Assembly (NCBI GenBank): GCA_964409695.1 | Contig: CAYPDX010000051.1 | Span: forward strand, 1-9,178 | Length of the DNA: 9,178 nt | Direction: 5' to 3' | Source: JABDAD01 sp964409695 | GTDB lineage: Bacteria; Pseudomonadota; Alphaproteobacteria; Rickettsiales; Rickettsiaceae | Shown: piece by piece, positions 6,487-9,178 of the stretch | Position numbering within the stretch: position 1 is the stretch's first letter | How the letters are laid out: each line of letters begins with the position of its first letter | Program-made: the position numbers and the translations under genes | Notes under the pieces: model-generated | Databases searched by the model: none | What the model was told of the DNA's origin: nothing | What the model saw: the letters and a program-made list of their open reading frames with translations, nothing else

Positions 6487-6906
6487 CTATTTTTCATTAA
6501 TTACTTTAAGTTCTTCTTTAGCACCGAGCTGAGCTCCTTTTGCACTTACATCTCTTTCTACAAATTCGATATAAGCTACCGGAGCATCATCTCCATATCG
6601 GAAACCAGCCTTTAAAATTCTAGTATATCCACCTGGTCTTTCTTTATATCTTGTACCTAATATAGAGATAAGTTTCTCTACAGCAGAATGATCTCTGATT
6701 TTAGAAATCAATCTTCTTCTAGCTGTTAAGTTTGCATCTTTAGCAAGTGTTACAAGTTTTTCAACATATCTTCTTAGTTCTTTTGCTTTGGGAAGAGTCG
6801 TTTTAATTTGTTCATGAGTGACAAGCGAAATAGCCATGTTTGCAAACATTGCCATCCTATGTGTACTTGTTCTATTTAACTTTCTTCCAGCTATCTTATG
6901 ACGCAT
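6487..6906 (-). CDS. rplQ: 50S ribosomal protein L17 (bL17)
   Basis: A 139-residue L17, a 50S protein near the exit of the peptide tunnel. The N-terminus MRHKIAGRKLNRTSTHRMAM (1-20) and the segment LVTHEQIKTTLPKAKELRRYVEKLVTLAK (about 29-57) are family hallmarks, followed by RPGGYTRILKAGFRYGDDAPVAYIEFVERD, the conserved C-terminal core. It is slightly longer than the 127-residue E. coli protein, through a tail (ending EELKVINEK) that is common in alphaproteobacteria. It starts 13 nt after the rpoA stop, with a weak AGG upstream, and sits in its usual place as the gene after rpoA. Here it is not the last gene of the operon, because rpsT follows at 9 nt. Confidence 0.98.
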   Translation of the reverse strand: MRHKIAGRKLNRTSTHRMAMFANMAISLVTHEQIKTTLPKAKELRRYVEKLVTLAKDANLTARRRLISKIRDHSAVEKLISILGTRYKERPGGYTRILKAGFRYGDDAPVAYIEFVERDVSAKGAQLGAKEELKVINEK

Positions 6907-6919
6907 CTTTTATAACCTA

Positions 6920-7939
6920 TTAATAAGGATCTTCGTATTTTTTAGCAAGCTCTGCTAAATTCTCTGGTGGCCATCCTTCGATGTCCATCCCAAATTTCAA
7001 TGAATAACTCACTAAAATTTCTTTAATCTCATTTAGTGACTTACGACCAAAATTTGGTGTTTTAAGCATTTCTGCTTCAGTTTTAATAACAAGATCACCA
7101 ATATAAACAATATTATCGTTTTTAAGACAGTTCTGAGACCTAACTGATAACTCAAGCTCATCTACCTTCTTAAGTAAGACTGGATTGAATGGTAACTCTT
7201 CTAGAACTTCTTGAGCATCTTCTTCAACATCTTCGAATGTTATGAATGGTTGAAGTTGATCTTGTAAAATTCTTGCTGACAATGCTACTGACAAGTCTGG
7301 TGTTACAACACCATTTGTCTCAATTAACATTATCAATTTATCATAGTCAGTAACTTGACCAACCCTAGCATGTTCAACTTTATAAGATACAGTTCTAACT
7401 GGGCTATATAGACCATCAATATGGATAGTACCCATTGGTTGATTTGAATCTCTAGCACTCATTGCAGGAACATATCCTTTTCCAACTGTACATGTAAGAT
7501 CCATATTGAGATTTGATCCTTTTGCAAGGTTACATATTACTTGATCTTTATTTAAAATCTCAACATCTTGATTTACTTGAATCATTCCCGCTGTTACAAC
7601 ACACGGACCAACAGCTGTTAGCCTGAGAGTCTTAGGCTCTGGTGTATGCATCTTAACAACTACTGACTTTAGATTTAGAACTACATCAGTAACATCTTCT
7701 TTTACACCTTCAATAGATGAAAATTCATGCTCTACACCCTCTACACGCATAGCTGTTATTGCAGCTCCTTGTAGAGAAGATAATAAAACTCTTCTTAGAG
7801 CATTCCCAAGAGTGTTTCCATAACCTCTTTCTAGCGGCTCAATGACAACCTTTGCTATATGTGGTCTTTTTTCATCTACACCAACACTAACCTTACTAGG
7901 TTTAATCAATGAATTCCAATTTCTATTTAATGACAACAT
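6920..7939 (-). CDS. rpoA: DNA-directed RNA polymerase subunit alpha
   Basis: A 339-residue alpha subunit, normal length. The N-terminal domain (to about residue 235) dimerises and nucleates assembly of the core enzyme; it contains VVIEPLERGYGNTLGNALRRVLLSSLQGAA (31-60) and the conserved VGQVTDYDKLIMLIETNG (193-210). An acidic linker (EDVEEDAQEVLEELP, 236-250) leads to the C-terminal domain, which contacts UP elements and activators. VDELELSVRSQNCLKN (259-274) holds R267, the counterpart of E. coli R265, and TPNFGRKSLNEIKEIL (294-309) is the helix-hairpin-helix part. The start MLSLNRNWNSLIKPSK and the end KKYEDPY are very like the Rickettsia protein as I recall it. It begins 21 nt after rpsK; rpsD is absent between them, which is usual for alphaproteobacteria and unlike E. 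coli. Confidence 0.99.
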   Translation of the reverse strand: MLSLNRNWNSLIKPSKVSVGVDEKRPHIAKVVIEPLERGYGNTLGNALRRVLLSSLQGAAITAMRVEGVEHEFSSIEGVKEDVTDVVLNLKSVVVKMHTPEPKTLRLTAVGPCVVTAGMIQVNQDVEILNKDQVICNLAKGSNLNMDLTCTVGKGYVPAMSARDSNQPMGTIHIDGLYSPVRTVSYKVEHARVGQVTDYDKLIMLIETNGVVTPDLSVALSARILQDQLQPFITFEDVEEDAQEVLEELPFNPVLLKKVDELELSVRSQNCLKNDNIVYIGDLVIKTEAEMLKTPNFGRKSLNEIKEILVSYSLKFGMDIEGWPPENLAELAKKYEDPY

Positions 7940-7960
7940 AATTTACTACTACCTAAAAGA

Positions 7961-8347
7961 TTATACTCTTCTTCTTTTTGGTGCTTTACAACCATTGTGA
8001 GCAACTGATGAAACATCTGTTATCGTAGTCACGATAAAATTTTGATTGAAAACAGCTCTCAAAGCTGACTCTCTTTGAGATCCTGCGCCCTGTACCTTTA
8101 TAGACAAAGTTCTAAGACCATGTTCTTTAGCATCTATAGCAGCCTTATCAACTACTACTTGAGCAGCGAATGGAGTTGCTTTTTTTGCTCCTTTAAAACC
8201 GTTTGCACCAGAAGATGAACACGCAATTGTGTTTCCCTGAACATCGGTAAAAGTAACAATTGTATTATTGAATGTTGCCTTAATATGGACAATACCCAAT
8301 GATATATTTTTTCTCTTCTTCTTTTGCTTTAAAGCTGCAGAACTCAT
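7961..8347 (-). CDS. rpsK: 30S ribosomal protein S11 (uS11)
   Basis: A 128-residue S11, a platform protein of the 30S subunit that touches 16S rRNA near the mRNA exit. Conserved parts are LGIVHIKATFNNTIVTFTDVQGNTI (17-41), SGANGFKGAKKATPFAAQ (46-63) and the basic C-terminus NGCKAPKRRRV (118-128). The segment before it reads DVSSVAHNG where most bacteria have DVTPIPHNG; both prolines are lost, a variant I associate with Rickettsia. The start is 9 nt after the rpsM stop. On the minus strand AAGG lies about 7 nt before the ATG and supports this start. It is the second gene of the alpha operon. Confidence 0.98.
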   Translation of the reverse strand: MSSAALKQKKKRKNISLGIVHIKATFNNTIVTFTDVQGNTIACSSSGANGFKGAKKATPFAAQVVVDKAAIDAKEHGLRTLSIKVQGAGSQRESALRAVFNQNFIVTTITDVSSVAHNGCKAPKRRRV

Positions 8348-8356
8348 ATTTTAACC

Positions 8357-8734
8357 TTACTTAGTAACTTTTTTCTTACCAGCTATAGCAACCGCCTTAC
8401 CCTTTCTTGTTCTTGCGTTCGAATGGGTGTTTTGCCCCCTCACTGGGAGCTTGCGTATATGCCTAAGCCCTTGATAACAACGAATATCTTTTTTCTTCTT
8501 GATATTCAAGGACACTTCCCTACGTAAGTCTCCTTCTACGATATGCTCTTTTTCTATAACGGAACGCAATGATACAAGTTCCTCATCTGTAAGATCTTTC
8601 ACGCGCTTGTCCTCGTGGACTTTTGCTGCATGACAAATCTTGTGAGAAAGAGTTCTTCCAATCCCATGTATATATGTAAGCGAAATTAATAGACGCTTAT
8701 TTGTAGGTATATTTACATTAGCTATCCTTGCCAC
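8357..8734 (-). CDS. rpsM: 30S ribosomal protein S13 (uS13), GTG start
   Basis: A 125-residue S13, a protein of the head of the 30S subunit that contacts 16S rRNA, the 50S subunit and the P-site tRNA. MARIANVNIPTNKRLLISLT (1-20) and YIHGIGRTLSHKIC (21-34) are the typical start with the helix-turn-helix, and LRHIRKLPVRGQNTHSNARTRKG (90-112) is the family signature, followed by the lysine-rich tail that reaches the P site. The gene starts with GTG (8734-8732), chosen because it gives the universal MARIA start and because GGAG lies 8 nt upstream (8746-8743). It is the first gene of the alpha operon in this organism; adk lies upstream, as in other alphaproteobacteria. In E. coli, S4 represses the operon through the rpsM leader, but rpsD is not linked here. 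Confidence 0.98.
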   Translation of the reverse strand: MARIANVNIPTNKRLLISLTYIHGIGRTLSHKICHAAKVHEDKRVKDLTDEELVSLRSVIEKEHIVEGDLRREVSLNIKKKKDIRCYQGLRHIRKLPVRGQNTHSNARTRKGKAVAIAGKKKVTK

Positions 8735-8742
8735 AATACTAA

Positions 8743-8746
8743 CTCC
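8743..8746 (-). promoter_or_regulatory. Ribosome binding site that sets the rpsM GTG start
   Basis: GGAG on the minus strand, 8 nt before the GTG at 8734. It supports initiation at GTG rather than at a downstream ATG, which would delete the conserved MARIA start. Confidence 0.6.
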
Positions 8747-8767
8747 AGTACGTAATATATGAAAAGT

Positions 8768-8787
8768 GATAATATTTAAATATTATC
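8768..8787. repeat. Perfect 20-bp palindrome between adk and rpsM
   Basis: GATAATATTT followed directly by its exact reverse complement AAATATTATC. It overlaps the -10 box of the predicted alpha-operon promoter. It consists almost only of A and T, so chance is a real alternative; with no loop, it would act as a DNA dyad (protein site) rather than as a stable RNA hairpin. Confidence 0.75.
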
Positions 8788-8796
8788 TAAAGTCAA
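8769..8796 (-). promoter_or_regulatory. Promoter of the alpha operon (rpsM-rpsK-rpoA-rplQ-rpsT)
   Basis: On the minus strand TTGACT (8796-8791, 5 of 6 to consensus) and TATTAT (8774-8769, 5 of 6) are separated by 16 nt. The -35 box overlaps the adk stop codon TGA (8795-8793). Transcription would start near 8762, giving a leader of about 28 nt before the rpsM GTG. It is the best sigma70-type promoter in the window. Read-through from the upstream secY/adk transcript is also likely. Confidence 0.6.
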
Positions 8797-9178
8797 CCGT
8801 TTTTTACAGCTGAAACTATTTGTTTAGTAACGTTTTCAATGGCTTCATCAGCATTTACTACTGAAAGTCTATTTCTTTCGTTATAAAACTCTAGAATTTG
8901 GACTATTTGTTCTTCAAACTTTGTTATTCTTGTAACTAGAGAATCAACATTATCATCAGCTCTATATTGAAAATTTGAGCCATGACACTTATTACACTCT
9001 CCTTCTTTTATAAGAGTATTATATTTATTATAGATCTCACCACAATCTAAGCAATTAAATCTTCCCTCAACTCTATGCTTTAATTTTTCAACATCTATTT
9101 TAAAATGAATAACCTTATAGCTACCTGTGTAGATCTCTACTAAAAATTTAGCTTGAGCCAAAGTTCTAGGAAATCCAT
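8793..9178 (-). CDS. adk: Adenylate kinase, C-terminal part (5' end outside window), metal-binding LID type
   Basis: The gene runs off the right edge; 127 residues are visible, starting with GFPRT, the conserved adenylate kinase motif, and ending at TGA (8795-8793). Adk interconverts ATP plus AMP and two ADP in the cytoplasm. The LID domain follows VEGRF and carries CLDC and CNKC, with 15 residues between the pairs (codons about 9053-8985), a four-cysteine zinc or iron site known from Gram-positive enzymes and from alphaproteobacteria such as Paracoccus. After it comes YRADDNVDSLVTRI, the counterpart of RKDDQEETVRKRL in E. coli, with the conserved arginine and aspartates. The TTG at 9161 is an internal leucine codon of GFPRTLAQA, not a start. 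The place between secY (expected outside the window) and rpsM is usual for alphaproteobacteria. Confidence 0.96.
   Translation of the reverse strand, partial: GFPRTLAQAKFLVEIYTGSYKVIHFKIDVEKLKHRVEGRFNCLDCGEIYNKYNTLIKEGECNKCHGSNFQYRADDNVDSLVTRITKFEEQIVQILEFYNERNRLSVVNADEAIENVTKQIVSAVKNG

Noticed and set aside
9159..9161. TTG as a start codon giving a 122-residue protein
   Set aside because: The frame continues upstream into GFPRT of adenylate kinase; this codon is an internal leucine.
1..9178. CRISPR array, insertion sequence, prophage, toxin-antitoxin pair, tRNA or riboswitch
   Set aside because: I looked for regular repeats, transposase motifs, terminal inverted repeats and RNA signatures and found none that hold up.

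Overview
The window looks like a piece of an AT-rich alphaproteobacterial chromosome, most probably an obligate intracellular member of the Rickettsiales (Rickettsia-like). The clues are: RpoA begins MLSLNRNWNSLIKPSK and ends in a KKYEDPY tail, both close to the Rickettsia protein as I recall it; S11 carries DVSSVAHNG instead of the usual DVTPIPHNG; adenylate kinase has the four-cysteine metal-binding LID seen in many alphaproteobacteria; the gene order is adk-rpsM-rpsK-rpoA-rplQ with no rpsD; and there is a tandem pair of ProP-like transporters, a family expanded in Rickettsia. The lipid A genes show that the organism still makes an LPS anchor. This placement is by recognition, not by a search.

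Left part (1-2652, plus strand). The 3' end of lpxA is followed 6 nt later by lpxI, and lpxI overlaps ppa by the 4-nt ATGA. LpxA and LpxI are early enzymes of lipid A synthesis, and Ppa removes pyrophosphate. After a 42-nt gap comes a gene for a membrane-anchored protein that resembles GT-A glycosyltransferases of unknown specificity.

Middle part (2666-5757, minus strand). A 69-residue MerR-type DNA-binding domain without an effector or dimerisation region converges on the glycosyltransferase-like gene. Upstream of it lie two tandem paralogous 12-helix transporters of the metabolite:H+ symporter group. They are probably importers of host solutes, substrate unknown.

Intergenic part (5758-6198). 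This is about 440 nt without a supportable gene. It holds a strong terminator for the ribosomal operon at 6146-6176 and a roughly 140-nt stretch that is clearly richer in GC than its flanks.

Right part (6199-9178, minus strand, read from right to left). The 3' end of adk is followed by a good sigma70-type promoter that overlaps the adk stop codon, then rpsM (GTG start), rpsK, rpoA, rplQ and, unusually, rpsT, closed by the rho-independent terminator. This is the alpha operon with an extra S20 gene at its tail.

I do not see a convincing undescribed system here. The points most worth a second look are the rpsT linkage, the palindrome inside the alpha-operon promoter, the effector-less MerR protein and the glycosyltransferase-like membrane protein.
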